Positions 32,545 through 44,590 of a stretch of 64,000 nucleotides of DNA are shown piece after piece. The translations under genes were made by a program, and so were the position numbers. The notes under the pieces are model-generated. The model searched no databases. It saw nothing but the letters and a program-made list of their open reading frames with translations, and had not been told where the DNA came from. The stretch lies in the NCBI GenBank assembly GCA_009760855.2, contig WPIO01000094.1:124001-188000 (forward strand). The letters run 5' to 3'. The stretch comes from Cristatella mucedo. Lineage: Eukaryota > Bryozoa > Phylactolaemata > Cristatellidae. Positions within the stretch are counted from its first letter, which is position 1. Every line of letters starts with the position of its first letter.

Positions 32545-33290
32545 CATGCACGGTCTCCAATTAATTTGAGGTTTTGATCCAGTGTGGCTAAACGAGTAGA
32601 TTCAGAAAAACGGTACCATGCACAGCCTGGTTGGTGTAGTAGGTCTGATAGGTAGTCTGGAGTCAGAAAATGAAGGCCCTAAAAGCAAGTGACAGAACCA
32701 TGAATTCAATGCTTGACTGGGGGCCAGAAAAAGTCGTCGAGAAGGGCTGGGATGTGGAACTTCAAGGCTGCCAACCAACAAGAATAACTGCCGAGTTTTG
32801 CACCAATTGTAACCACCTGATTGCACAGGTCGCCCACATCAGCAAGCTTCAGTTACAATAGTGGAGACAGGATTTCACAAATGCATGGCCCGATCAAGAT
32901 TTTGCATCCCTGTCTAATCAAGCCAGTGTTTTGGCAATGTTATGTAGCTGAAAGTAGGCTGGCTTAACTGTGAAGCTGATGTGACCGTTAAATGAAAAGT
33001 CACTATGGAACAGGACACCTAGACTGTATTCCGATTTAACAAGAGATGTACTGGCAGAGCTAAGTTGGAGCTTTCAGCTTTTAAGTTTCTGAATCATACG
33101 TGGTTTGCCCAAAACTATTAAGCTACGCTACTTACTAATGTGTATCTTTAGTTGGGGAGTTACATGGCTGAATTGGTTAGATTTTTTTGAATAATCCTGC
33201 AGCCATGTTATTAATTCCAACTGCAGAGGCCTAATGTTTGTGTCGTTAATCCAGCCATAACCAAATAACTGTACTATAGTCTATGAAGAA
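32545..33290 (-). mobile_element. LINE-A internal fragment (no 3' tail)
   Basis: It starts inside the C-terminal coding part (reverse complement of CACGGTCTCCAATTAATTTG). It continues through the segments equivalent to LHWLPV and ESAQNLGV (here GACACCTAGACTGTATTCCG) to near the RT core. The usual 3' UTR is absent, and the compound microsatellite sits at that end. Confidence 0.75.
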
Positions 33291-33980
33291 TCAGGAAGCT
33301 ACTAAGATCTTTAGTCAGTCCCGGTCTGAGATAGTTCCTAATCTTGGGCCATTCGTGGATCACGGCCTGACTCTCAGACGGAATCAGCGTTTCGAAGTAA
33401 ACTGAATAGGAAAAGCTGCTGCTAGTCAAACTGCACAGCGGTCGTTCTTAGCCACTTCTCACCACTTCGAATTTTTCGGCTTCCCCCTTTTGCTGTTTTT
33501 CAAGTATATTCATTCAAAAAGCTGACCACGATAGTGACAGTGATGCAGATCATGTACCATTGCCTGAGTCAATTACACCCATGTAGTGCAATATAAATTA
33601 TAACTAATGTATGGACTGTAGGCTTAGGTATTCGAGCACCCCTGCCAATCCTTCAGCACCAGGTAGAGCCACTCGGCCACTCCTTTCGCTTGGGCAAGAG
33701 CTTCCTTTCAAAAAAGGGGTGTTATTTCATGTCCAGACGGGTGCAATATTGTTAAAAGCCTAATTTAAAGGGTCGTTAACTAGTTTTCTAAGCTCTAACT
33801 ACGAAAAAACTTGATTTATAAATACAGAATTCTACTTTGTGGAGATAAACTTATCGAGGTAGATTCTCAAACAGATTAACCAAGGTGAACAAGGGATGAC
33901 TGTAATTCCTTAATTCTGCATGCAGTTTGACGGTTGCGCTGCAGCATTACGAATTGGAAGAGCAAAGTCTAGTATTACTA
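33291..33980. other. Unassigned sequence
   Basis: No gene or repeat was recognised. Confidence 0.4.
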
Positions 33981-33984
33981 ATAC

Positions 33985-35790
33985 TAATGGAGCACTTGAT
34001 AAAGCGCCCTCAGAGAACTCAATCTGTTTCTAGGCGCTTTACATTTGCTGCAAAGGGAAATGCAATTGAAAGGTGAGTAATATCATGCTTGATTAACAAA
34101 GAAAATGAACAACATGGTTAGGGGTGACATGCTCATGGTCAGCATGCAAATGTGGTTAGTGGCAGCATGCACAGTGTCAGCACCCATGCGCACGTGAAGG
34201 ACGAATCACAGGGGTCCACTAAATGCCTTCCTAAATAGGTGTGTTTTTAAGGTCTTTTTAAATGTGGTCAAGTCAGGGGATAGTCTGACACAAGTCGGGA
34301 GGGAGTTCCAGGCTTTGGGAGCATACGAACTAAATGCACGGTCTCCACAGGATTTAAGGTTTGTACGAGGTATTTGTTGACTGTTGGATTCCAAAAAGCT
34401 GGTGGTACGATGCTTGGCCTGATGGGGGAGTAGATCTGAGAGATAGGCAGGAGCCAAAGAATGAAGTGACCTAAACGTGAGTGACAAAACTTTGAAGTCA
34501 ATCCATTGCGTGACAGGTAGCCAGTGCAGGTCGCCGAGAAGTGGTGTATTGTTGCAACTGCACCGTTTGCGATAGACATGACTAGCTGCGGAGTTTTGCA
34601 ACAGCTGCAATCGCCCGATTGCACATGCTGGTAGGCCAGTAAGCAGTGATTTGCTGAAGTCAAGACGGGATGTCACGATTACATTGACCGACTTGGACGA
34701 GGTATCCTTATCTAAACAAGCCCGATTTTTAGCAACGTAATGAAGCTGAAAGTGGGCAGATTTGATTCTGGAGCTGTTGTAGTCTAACGTGAGGTCGCTT
34801 TGGATCGTGACACCTAGATTTTGAGCTGATTCAACAGGAGATATGCTGGCAGAGCCAATTTTGAGAGTCAGCCCTTCCAATTCCTCAATTACACTGGGTT
34901 TGCCCATAACTAGTAAGGTAGTTTTAGAAAATTTGCTGTCATCCATGTGCGGATGTAATCAATATATGCCGCAAGTGAGTTGAGAGAATTTGAGGTGCTC
35001 GAAGCCTGGGAGGGATCAAAGCAATGGTACAACTGAGTGTCATCCGCATAGAAGTGAAAGCCTAGATTGTGCTTGGCAATCACATCAGCAAGAGGGAGAG
35101 TATAAACCGTGAAAGGAAACGGACCTAGCACGGAGCCCTGAAGTACTCCATATTTCAGAGGTACCTCAGATGATCTTTGTCCATTCATGTCAAAACTCTG
35201 GAGTCTCCCACTGATATAGGATCTGAACCACTGCAGAGCAATGCCAGTGATGCCTAGACGAGATGAGAGGCGCTCTAGAAGAACTTTGTGATCGACAGTA
35301 TCAAAAGCTGCCGAAAGATCGAGCAAAACAAGCAGAGACACTCTACCCATGTCTGCATTCCTAAGTAGGTCGTTGTATACCCTAAGCAATACTGACTCTG
35401 TGGAGTGATTAGCTCTAAAGCCAGACTGGAACTTACTAGCAAGGTGTGAGGTTTTGATTTATGAGTTTAGCTGGTCCGCCACGACCTGTTCCAGGGTCTT
35501 AGATGGGAATGGTAGAAGGGAGACTGGGCGGTAGTTGCTTCCAGCTACCAAGCGCTCCGGGTGTCCTGCGTACTGCTTTATCCTTTCTAACCTAGAGAAA
35601 ACGAGCCAGAATCTAGGACCGAATGTTAGGAAGGCAGGCCTTCAGTATGCTAGTTGCAGCATCCGATTTCATCAGTTTAAATCGTAGGTTGGTTTCCCAC
35701 TGGTTTTCATCAGCCCACAATTGCTGGCCAAAGTCCTTTTTACCTAGAAGCTGTTGACAAATAGAAAGGACCAACGATGGAACCTTACAT
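33985..35790 (-). pseudogene. LINE-A reverse transcriptase, longest copy (broken)
   Basis: Seen on the minus strand: SNYRPVSLLPFPSKTLEQVV (an RT N-terminal motif), an in-frame stop shortly after it, then LLDLSAAFDTVDHKVLLERL, GVLQGSVLGP and the catalytic HFYADDTQLY (YADD). A frame change near 34.91-34.95 kb leads into the C-terminal half with LTLKIGSASIS, LHWLPVTQ, LAPAYLSDLLP and APKAWNSLPT. It then runs into the 3' UTR and an AT tail at 33985. The C-terminal signature and RT motifs place it in the L2/CR1 group of non-LTR retrotransposons. The endonuclease domain and 5' end are missing, so it cannot transpose. It is the best reference copy of LINE-A in the window. Confidence 0.92.
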
Positions 35791-35799
35791 TACAATAAA

Positions 35800-36235
35800 G
35801 TTTCTGTCTGCATGTCATCACACAAATCCACAATGACTGCAAGTGGGTGTTACACATTAGTGATTATTGAGTGCACGATAGCCCACTCAAATCCTATTCG
35901 ACTTTCGCCAATTGGTGTTTAGCCAATATATTTACTTCATTTCATGCAACAAAGAGAAAGTAGGAAGCATAGCTGATCCAGGAGAGCAGTTATAGCTGTG
36001 AGTAGTTTGACAGTAGTTCGGGCGACTGGAAAAAATGTGCAGTATTCGGCAGCAAGAGAATAGATGTCGCAGAGTCGGATTTGAGGAAGTGAGTTCCACA
36101 ATCTAGGACCTTCAGAGTAAAGGCTTCTTTCGCCAAACCGAATCTCCGATCTCCGAAGGCTCAACCTGCAGAGACTAAAGGGATTGTAGGTTGGAGGCAC
36201 TTGTGAATTCGCCTACTGGTCTGTGGGAAACTAGG
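35800..36235 (-). mobile_element. LINE-B C-terminal fragment
   Basis: On the minus strand it encodes SLCRLSLRRSEIRFGERSLY followed by SEGPRLWNSLPQIR. This matches the GDRSVSFEGPRLWN end of LINE-B at 60.0 kb. Beyond the stop, the DNA matches the LINE-B 3' UTR. It sits directly upstream of a LINE-A copy on the same strand. Confidence 0.75.
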
Positions 36236-36239
36236 TCCT

Positions 36240-36790
36240 AGAGCTGTAATAGCCGATCACTGTCTCGAAATGAGAATGTCAGTGAGTGAGTGCTGCAGAT
36301 TTCACTAAGTCCCAAGCTTCCGGGAGAAGAGAAAAAAGTACGGGATCTGTAGAAATACTCGAATGTAAGAAAAGCTCGAACGATTGGTCACTGGCACTCA
36401 GAAGCAGCAGCCTCTGCAGCAGCAGCCTTTGTAGCCGGTGGCGGTGGTGGAGGCAGCCGTTAATAGACCGTGCAACTGAAAGTCGGCAACCTGTGTATGC
36501 CCTCAGTTTTGCCCACCACGTCAGAGACCTTTCTGCGACTGGATGTGCAGCTGCTGTGAGCTCTTGTCTTAGCTGCTCAACCTAAAGACGTTGTGACGAA
36601 CGTCGTTGTTGCCTTTATTAGTGTTACCAGTGTTACTTAATGCGTTTGTTTCACTGCCGGGCTGCGTCTCAGCGATGCCTCTGCATTCAGTGCTTCGTCG
36701 ATCGTAGAATAGTAGGAACTTTTCGTACCGTCTCTGTGCTTGCTCAATGAAGGGGACCGGAGCGTTTGGGCATTATGTCCTAGCTATTAG
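36240..36790. other. Unassigned sequence
   Basis: A 99-residue plus frame (36286-36585) shows no domain. A short CAG/GCAGC cluster lies near 36400-36430. Confidence 0.4.
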
Positions 36791-36796
36791 TCGTAC

Positions 36797-36985
36797 GTGA
36801 GCCGTGATGGGTCACTAGGTAAGGTGGTTTGCTTTTCACGACCTCGGTCCCAAGGTCGGGGATTCGGATACTCTGGTGGGCGATCATTTATCGCTGCTGC
36901 AAGCCGTGGTGATAGCCGTAGAGGCTCTTCTTTCGCTATGCTAGAAAAGGTTGTTAAATCAGCCGGTATCGATATCGTTTAAGCA
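36797..36985 (+). repeat. SINE-2, near full length
   Basis: GTGAGCCGTGATGG, CACTAGGTAAGGTGG (A-box region), GGGATTCGGATACTC (B-box region), GCGATCATTTATC, GTGGTGATAGCCGTAGAGG and the closing GGTTGTTAAATCAGC. Confidence 0.87.
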
Positions 36986-37375
36986 AAATCTTTCGTGGCA
37001 CTAGTCCTGCTCTTACTGCCCAGCAATGCTGCTAAAGCGAAATCTTGATGCTAACAAATGATCATCTTCGGCTCGTCTAGGCCGTCGTCATAGGCCGTAG
37101 CTACCATTTATGTTCACTTCTGTCTGCGATTCTCGAAGTCGCTAGCAACGATACAGTGGATTTCACGATCTTTGCTTACAGATGACTTCACTTGCTCGGA
37201 TTCGTCCTTTCATCGTCAACCTCATCGTTCCTCTACTGTAAGCTCTCACTCCACTCCCTGGTCAACATCCAGACATTTTCCCATCCCATTGAAATCTCAC
37301 GGTGATCGAGCTTTGATCTAGCTTGCACGAAAGTCTGTAACCTGTTCTTTTATTTAAAAGTTAAACATGCTAAAA
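36986..37375. other. Unassigned sequence
   Basis: Nothing recognised. Confidence 0.4.
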
Positions 37376-37379
37376 GTCA

Positions 37380-37565
37380 CACATCTTCCTTACAGCATTT
37401 AGTGATCCATTTTAATTTTTTATTCCTGTGGTCACTCGTGCTGACACCTTGCCTATTTTGCCACCTGCCATGTGGTCAGGTTTCCTTTACAGCACATGCA
37501 AAGTGCCTAGAAAGAAAACTTTTTCTTTGCTAAACTGTACTGGCCTATTAATAATATAATTATTA
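37380..37565 (+). mobile_element. LINE-A 3' tail, degraded
   Basis: CGTGCTGACACCTTGC, then CACATGCAAAGTGCCTAGAAAG and a TTAATAATATAATTATT end. It lies immediately before a better-preserved LINE-A copy. Confidence 0.5.
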
Positions 37566-37569
37566 GCAC

Positions 37570-37985
37570 CTGCTTTTCGTAATCAAACAGCTTACCAATA
37601 CCTCGTTCCAACCTCAAATCCTTTGGAGACCATGCATTTAGTTCGTATGCTCCCAAAGCCTGGCACTCCCTCCCGACCTGCATCAGAACATCCCCTGACC
37701 TGACCACATTTAAAAATAACTTACAACACTCTTATTTAGGGCAGCATTTAGTGGGTCCCAGTGATTCGTCCTTCATGTGTTTATGTGTGCTGACACCGTG
37801 CATGCTGCCACTAACCACATTGGCATGCTGACCCTGTGCATGTCACCCTTGACCATGTTATTCATGTTTATCAAACATGATATTCCTCACCATTCAATCG
37901 TGTATTCCTTTGCAGCAAATGTAAAGCGCCTAGAAAGATATTGAGTTCTCTTAGGGCGCTTTATCAAGTGCATTATTTTAAATAT
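37570..37985 (+). mobile_element. LINE-A 3' fragment
   Basis: Coding remnants CCTCAAATCCTTTGGAGACC and TCCCAAAGCCTGGCACTCCC are followed by the 3' UTR (GTCCCAGTGATTCGTCC, CTGACCCTGTGCATGTCACC). The tail is AAAGCGCCTAGAAAG...CTTAGGGCGCTTTATCAAGT. Confidence 0.88.
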
Positions 37986-38384
37986 TACATTTGATTAAAC
38001 CTGGGCCTTAGGTGAAGGTTCTTGCCCTGGCAGGGTTTTTAGTAGCTTACGAACTTAGCTACTTTGCACAAGTAAATAAAATGGTTTGTGCACTCTTCAA
38101 TGCTGCCGTATTCCGCTGCTGCTTTCGGCATAACTACAGCCACTGGTGTTGCACCTACGAATCGCTGTATGCGTCACATGTTCTGGCCTTCACTGATCTT
38201 GTCTTGGTTCGGCATGAAGTAATAGGGCTGCCGAGGAAGTGTTTAGAGTCTTGATCGGTGCAGACTTGAGCTAGTATGCATTGTTTGTATTGTTTGAACA
38301 ATTACTTTTGACCATAGGGAGCCACGGTTAAACCTTAGACTTTGCTTCCAGTCGCTGATTAAAAATATGCTTAGTGCCTATCAA

Positions 38385-38490
38385 ACAATTTGGCATTAAG
38401 TAAGTTCGTTGGTTCGAGTCCTGCTGTAGGCGATTCCTTAATGCCCACTGCAATCTATAGTGATGGCTATTAAGGTTCAGCAGCTGAAAT
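38385..38490 (+). repeat. SINE-2, degraded
   Basis: AAGTAAGTTCG, GGTTCGAGTCCTGC, GCGATTCCTTAATGCCCACTGC and AGTGATGGCTATTAAGG follow the SINE-2 order. Confidence 0.6.
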
Positions 38491-41400
38491 GCAAACGAGG
38501 CTGTTACTTCTGCTAAGCTTCGTTTTCCCGAACTTGGGATCAGCCAGAGGAGGCGTTGTGAGCTGAGATTCACGACCATACTCTTGGGGGGTAGGGACAG
38601 CACGAATCATGTGTCGTTCAAAGCGATGGCCACAGACAGTCATCGGTGATTGCAGAGGGTTATCAAGTCTGTAATGTTTGACTAGTTGCCTTGTAACGAG
38701 CCAGTGAGAGCTTTAGCCTCGAACCATCTATATCTGTGGAGGAATGTGTGAGTGTTCTGAGTTACGGGTGTACTGGCAACCTTTCGCATTGCTTAACCAA
38801 GCTTGACGGTTCAGCCACTGGTCAAGAAGGAACACCTCTTTATCCCTGACCTCTAGCCTCCAACCTTTGAGATGGCATAACCTGCATTGGCTGCAAGTTG
38901 ACCTTGTGTTCGCTTGATGAGTCCACAGTGCAGCTATAAACCTTGCGAGCCGCTTCGTGTCCGGATAGAAGGAATTAAGTTAAAAATACCCAGGCAATCC
39001 ATCGAATCCTAGTGTCATGCCGAGTGACTTTACAAGCCCATACCCGTAATATAAACAAGTCGTTCTGATAGCAAGTGAGGGTTACAGGTGTTCAACAACG
39101 GCCACTAAATGCCAAAAACGGCCCAACGGCCCTATGCTCAAATCAGCTCTAAGGGTAATGCCAGCTCCGAAAGTAAAACTTACTGCCTATTGCACGGCAT
39201 CGGGATTAATTCGGCCTCGGCCACAGATTATCACAGGATCTGTTTCTAGCCTTTACCACGAATAATGAATGTCAGTCATAATCTAACATTATTATGATGC
39301 CGGCGTTTGCTGTTTCTCATAGCATGATGTGTCCAGTTTCTGGTGCACTATTATTTTGGCTTGCTCACACATGTCCACCCAATAGGATGGCTTCTTACCA
39401 GTTTTCGATAATTTTGGATGCGTTTTTGTCGTCCGGTAACGTGCTTCTGATCTTTGCACTCTGCCAGGTTTCGCGACCCTTGCTGACAGCAAAGCCGACG
39501 ACAAATCGATCAACTCCCGAGTGGGTAAAAGTCAAAGTCAGCAGTCAAGCTGCTGTGAGGATTCAAAAATCGACGCGCAGAGGACCAGGATGCTGGCCAC
39601 TCTAGCCTAACACTTGCAGGCCAGACGGACGCCCTAATACGATTGGCCTAACGTGTATCGGGCGTCACCACCGTCAATGATTAAGTGGCTTACATGGCCA
39701 AAATATCCGAACGGTTTGCTATATTTCACGGTGCTGTGCTCAGTCAAAGTAGCCTAGCATTCTGCGATTACCTGTATGCTGCCATGATAAGCAGAAATGG
39801 AAATGGCTTAGTTAGTAAATCCTGGTAAACTCTCACAGGATTCTAAAAACACATCAGTGCCAGTGCCCAGTCAGTAATAGCAACGAGAGTTCCATAACAA
39901 CCCACAGCTCATGGTATGTCTTAGCATATCCCAATGAAGAAAGAAACTCGTGCGAGCATGCATCTGTTGAGGAATGTGTGACTGAAAGGTTTGAGGCTGT
40001 CGTATAACGTTTTAAGTGTAAATCTTTTAAGTAATCAAGCCAGGCTTTTATAAGAAACGACTGCAATTAGCTATAGCCTCCAGCTTACGTTAAGAAATTA
40101 TCCTGGCATATACCGTTTATGGCAAGGTAATAAGAAACTATCCAGCGATTGTTTTTTTGGAAAACGGTGTAGATTTTCAAACCCAAGAGTCATAAGTCAT
40201 AAGTCATAAGTCATATAAAAACAGACCCAACCAAGTTGACGAGCAAGAGCAGGCAGATAGCATGCCAGCTATCTAAGCACCATTGCAGGTTTGAAGGGTC
40301 TCCAATCTGAGAGCATAGTTTAAACAGTCAAAAGTGACTTCCCAGCGAGCACTTCTGGAGTGAGCTCACCGTATTTCCTCTTTAGCCTAAGAAATCGTGC
40401 TTTTTATGTGTTGCATAGTGCCTATTTTGTTAACCATTTCTGTAACAAACATGATGCTATGTATATAATCAGATGTGAAAGTATGTGAATTGTTTATTTG
40501 TTCTTTGCATGCGTTCTTATGGAACTGTTTTTAATAAAAAGAAACAATTTCGTTGCTCACGCTCCCAAGTCACGGATACTGTCGGATAGTATGATACATT
40601 TTTTACTTGAATTGCTCTACTGAGAAGCTCGATATATGCAAGTGATGAAACCCCAAGCAGCTGCTAACTCAGTGGATTACGTAAATTTTCAGCTTTCTCA
40701 TCAAATGCCATTCAAAATAATAACCATAAAGAATCTTGTCATCTAAAATAATGATGATTGCATGGAAGTCTCTTCTGGCATTATGAGAGAAATATATTTC
40801 TTACCGGGCACTTAACAGGTATTGGAAGAGAATCGGTCGCTCGAATACTGCATACGGCATAGCCGTAGAGAATTGCATACGATGGCATAACGACAAAGAA
40901 CAAAAATGCCTAATTACATTGACCATATGGTGAGGCACAGACATGCATTTATTAGGCTCTGAAGTACTATTTGCGAGTCAGGTAGGAAACCTAAAGGTTT
41001 TCGTAGGTGATGTTCTCAAGCTGGTACTACTAGTGGTCAAGAAGCCATAGGCTATTGCCTTCCAAGTCGAATAATTAAGTCCCTAGTTTCAGCTCATTTG
41101 CTGGAGAACCACTGACTCACTGCACATTGGGTGTATTTAGCGTAAAACAAAATTTTCTCCAGCTCCACATTTTACCGAAAAAGTGATCGTGGTTAAAAGA
41201 GCGGTTCCTGATTCAAATAATTGCAGCTGTAATTCGTAAAACGCTATTTCTATTTAAGTTTGGATCAGGAGTGTTAGTGCCTAGTGTTCGTTTTAGCTGC
41301 AGGTTTCAGATACAAACTAGCAATAATCCGACATGAGCTCTGGTAAAAAATATGGAGTTATCTTCAATGGTTCCTGCGTAACCGCATCTTAGCTATTCCT

Positions 41401-41690
41401 TAGTGGGTTGCTTCATTTCTAAACATTCAAACCTGCACATGCACTACATAGCAACTTGACTCCCATAGACTCCATACTAACTTGGGTGAAATAAACCTTT
41501 GCAGACATCGTGTTCGACGAAATCCACCTGATCTGTGGGTGCTGTAGAGTAGAAACTCAAACTTGCTTGGCTCTAACTTAGTATGACTTTTTTGAACCTA
41601 AAATTCACGGCTGCTCAAAACAAACTGCTGGCTCAAATGCTCAGTATTCATCTTTGTATACTGATCGTAAGTTAATCAATTAAGTCTAGT
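38491..41690. other. Long unassigned stretch
   Basis: This is the longest part without a recognised repeat or gene. Open frames (39294-39605 plus, 39292-39513 minus, 39854-40066 minus) overlap or are short and show no domain. A heptamer repeat (AAGTCAT, four copies) lies near 40189-40215. It could be unique intergenic DNA or contain unrecognised short exons. Confidence 0.4.
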
Positions 41691-41700
41691 GATGAATGCG

Positions 41701-41743
41701 TTCCTCTTAAACTCCAAGCCAGAGGCTTGGAGTTTAGGAGGAA
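41701..41743. repeat. Near-perfect 20-bp inverted repeat, 3-nt loop
   Basis: TTCCTCTTAAACTCCAAGCC (41701-41720) is followed by AGA, then GGCTTGGAGTTTAGGAGGAA (41724-41743). The arms differ at a single position. Confidence 0.9.
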
Positions 41744-43250
41744 CCCGAAGTCGGAGGAATTTAAGCAGATTACTTTATTTAAGACAGCAAGTAGGAAGGA
41801 CAACTTACCACGGTTTAGCCTACAGGAAGAGCTCAGGGCTTACATAGCTTTATCGGCGCTGCAGAGTAACTTCAAACGAGTTGTTCTCTCCAAACTGTTC
41901 TGACCCCCATGTCTTGAGGACATCAACTGTCAACCATCAATCATCAACCTTCAACTCCACAAGACCAGAGGAGTCACTTGAAATCTTGCAAAAGTCAGCA
42001 GAGGCGAGTCTTTGTAAGCTGTTAGATTTAGTATTCATAGAGAAAGTTCAAAGTCACGGTAAAGTTTAAATGCCCGTTTCCTTATTGTCAACCTCAGCCG
42101 TAGTTTCACGTCAAGGCAGCAGAAGCGGTCGTAGGGTCGAAAAGCTTGTCAAACGCTTTGTCTAGTCTGTAGCAAGCGTTATTGACTGCGATGAACCACT
42201 CTATAAAGAACAGGTATTTCTATCAATTAAAACGTTGAATGCTTTCAACAAGCAATACATTTTAATAACAGGTAAGGTAGCTCAATGCAGGAGATTGCGA
42301 ATATTGACAAAGAAATAAATAAAGAAAAAAATACTATTTCAAGCTTTATGAAGAGTTTTTTATCACACGAATAGAGTTGCAATACATTAGAGGATAAATG
42401 CTGGGTTCGTATTATTTCATTATACTGCATAATTATCTGCAGCTGCCACAAAAATTCTCCTAGGACTTAAAGCCTGCATTTTGAAGTATGATTTATTGGC
42501 TGTAGCTTCCGGATTCCGAACTGACATTTAAGAATACTGGTGCAGATGAAGAAATACCGCCTAGTCCTTTCAAGACTAAGAATTCATTTGCGAGGAAGTC
42601 GAATAGATGTAAACAGGGAACAAAGCTTATCGTTGTGATCGGTTGTCTAGCTGGCATCCTAGTCCAGTGCTATAGTTCAGAGACTGAACCTTGTTGGAAC
42701 GCACAGGTTGTTTTCTGATATTAGGGGTCATTCGCCTTCTCAACTATACGCACATCTTGGTTTAACCTCTCTGGACGAGTCACGCCTAATATTGATCACG
42801 CGTCTTCCATGTCAAGCCTGAGAAGCTGCATAGGGCCACGACACCGACAACTCACCGGGCTGATTCGTAGCAGCCATCCAGGAAGAAGCGTTGCCGAACT
42901 TGTGGTAGTAAGGGCCGCCACTTTTAGTCAGCAATGTCTTAGTTTTAACTGGAACGAAAATTATTCGCTTTAGCTGAGTCAATAAGCAGCAACCAAAGAG
43001 AATCGTACGGATAGCCTTTAAAAAGTAAGATCAGTCACGTTAAATCCCAATGAAATTAAATGACAGTAAACATGATAATTAAATATGAATAATTTAATGA
43101 CATTAAATCACTGTGAAGGGTTAGCAAATAAAGTATTGATTGAATATCAATAATTGAGACAGCAAAATTATGGATACTCGTACGCCATCGGCATAGCTTA
43201 AGGGATGGACACTGACAACGGTCTCATGCGCATGGCTAGGGGACACGTAG
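41744..43250. other. Unassigned AT-rich sequence
   Basis: A 62-residue plus frame (41881-42069) and a 68-residue minus frame (42245-42451) have no recognisable content. Confidence 0.4.
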
Positions 43251-43254
43251 AAAA

Positions 43255-43335
43255 TAATTTCAAGTGCCTGAACAGAGATTATGTTCTCTGAGGGCTCTGT
43301 ATCTAACATAATATTATTACTATTATTATTATCTT
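43255..43335 (+). repeat. Isolated LINE-A/SINE-1-type 3' tail
   Basis: CAAGTGCCTGAACAGAGATT, TGTTCTCTGAGGGCTCTGTA and an (ATT)n end. It is too short to tell which family it came from; the ATT tail favours LINE-A and the CTGAACAG spelling favours SINE-1. Confidence 0.6.
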
Positions 43336-43775
43336 TATAACACTCCGTGTGTGCTGCCCACACAGAGACGTTATTAAAAATGGGACTGCCTGGTTGTTAT
43401 TCAAAACAATCAATATAAAGCGGTCCATATCAATTAAAAAAATAGCAATGGACTTTATACATTAGCCGCCGTGTCACTCCTTGGACTCAAAGACGCCTCA
43501 ACTAATTCAGAGCGATAAGCTCGCACACATCGGAAACGTGTTTAGCTATGCCTTAGACCGTACCAAAATTTTAAGCTTACTATCAAACGTAATATTTAAA
43601 TGTTTACAAAATTAAGTAGAGACATATCTTGCGACCACTCTGAGGGCTTTTAATCTTTTACTTAAACTTAGGCCATAATTTCTGGACAGGCCACATTCCT
43701 AACAGTCTCTGGCAAATGCTACAAAGGTCTAAGGCTTGCTAGCTTCAGGTTTCCGATTGATGTATAGCTTTCAAA
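43336..43775. other. Unassigned AT-rich sequence
   Basis: Nothing recognised. Confidence 0.4.
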
Positions 43776-43777
43776 AA

Positions 43778-44590
43778 AAAATAACAATAATAATAATAAT
43801 GCACTTGATACAGGACCCTCAGAGAACTCAATCTCTTTCTAATCGCTTCACATTTGCTGCAAAGGGAAGCGCGATTGGATGGTAAGTAATATCATGCTTG
43901 ATAAACATGACTACTAAGGTTACGGGTGGCATATACAGGGTTAGCATGCAAATGTGGTTAGTGGCAGCATGCACAGTGTCAGCATGCATAAGCACATGAA
44001 GGACGAATCACAGCGACCCACTAAATGCTGTCCTTAATAGGTGTGTTTTTAAGTTCTTTTTAATTTTGGTCAAGTCAGGGGATGTTGTGACACAAGTCGG
44101 GAGGAAGTTCCAGGCTTTGGGAGCATAGGAAAGTGCACGCTCTCCAAAGGATTTGACGTTTGTACGAGGTATTGCTAAATTGTTGGTACGTTGGTGCAGA
44201 TGATACGGTGCTTGGCCTGGTGGGGGGGGGGTAGTTCTGAGAGATAGGCTGGAGGCAAAGAATGAAGTGACCTAAAAGTGAGCGACAAAACCTTGAAGTC
44301 AATCCGTTGCTTGACTGGTAGCCAGTGCAGGTCGGCGAGAAGTGGTGTGATGTTGCAACTGCGACGCTCACGACTGACAAGCCTAGCTGCTGAGTTTTCC
44401 GCCATCTGTAATCGCCTGATTGCACGAGCTGGTAGGCCAGCAAGCAGCGAGTTATAGAAGTCAAGTCGGGATGTCGCAAACACATGGACCAACTTAGACG
44501 TGGGGTCTTTATCTAAATAAGCCCGAATTTGAGCAATGTTACGTAGCCAAAAGTAAGCAGACTTGATTGTGTATTACTTAAAGTACCACC
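43778..44590 (-). mobile_element. LINE-A 3' copy with C-terminal coding part
   Basis: An AAT tail with GCACTTGATACAGGACCCTC is followed by the 3' UTR. On the minus strand come the coding phrases ENSAARLVSRERRSCNITPL, LHWLPVKQRIDFKVLSLTF and PPAYLSELPPPHQAKH. A small deletion and a poly-G run (44222-44231) break the frame. Confidence 0.9.

Noticed and set aside
32253-32569. 103-residue His/Thr frames
   Set aside because: Translation of the CA microsatellite.
40189-40215. Heptamer repeat as a possible CRISPR or regulatory array
   Set aside because: Units are contiguous with no spacers and only four copies; simple slippage.
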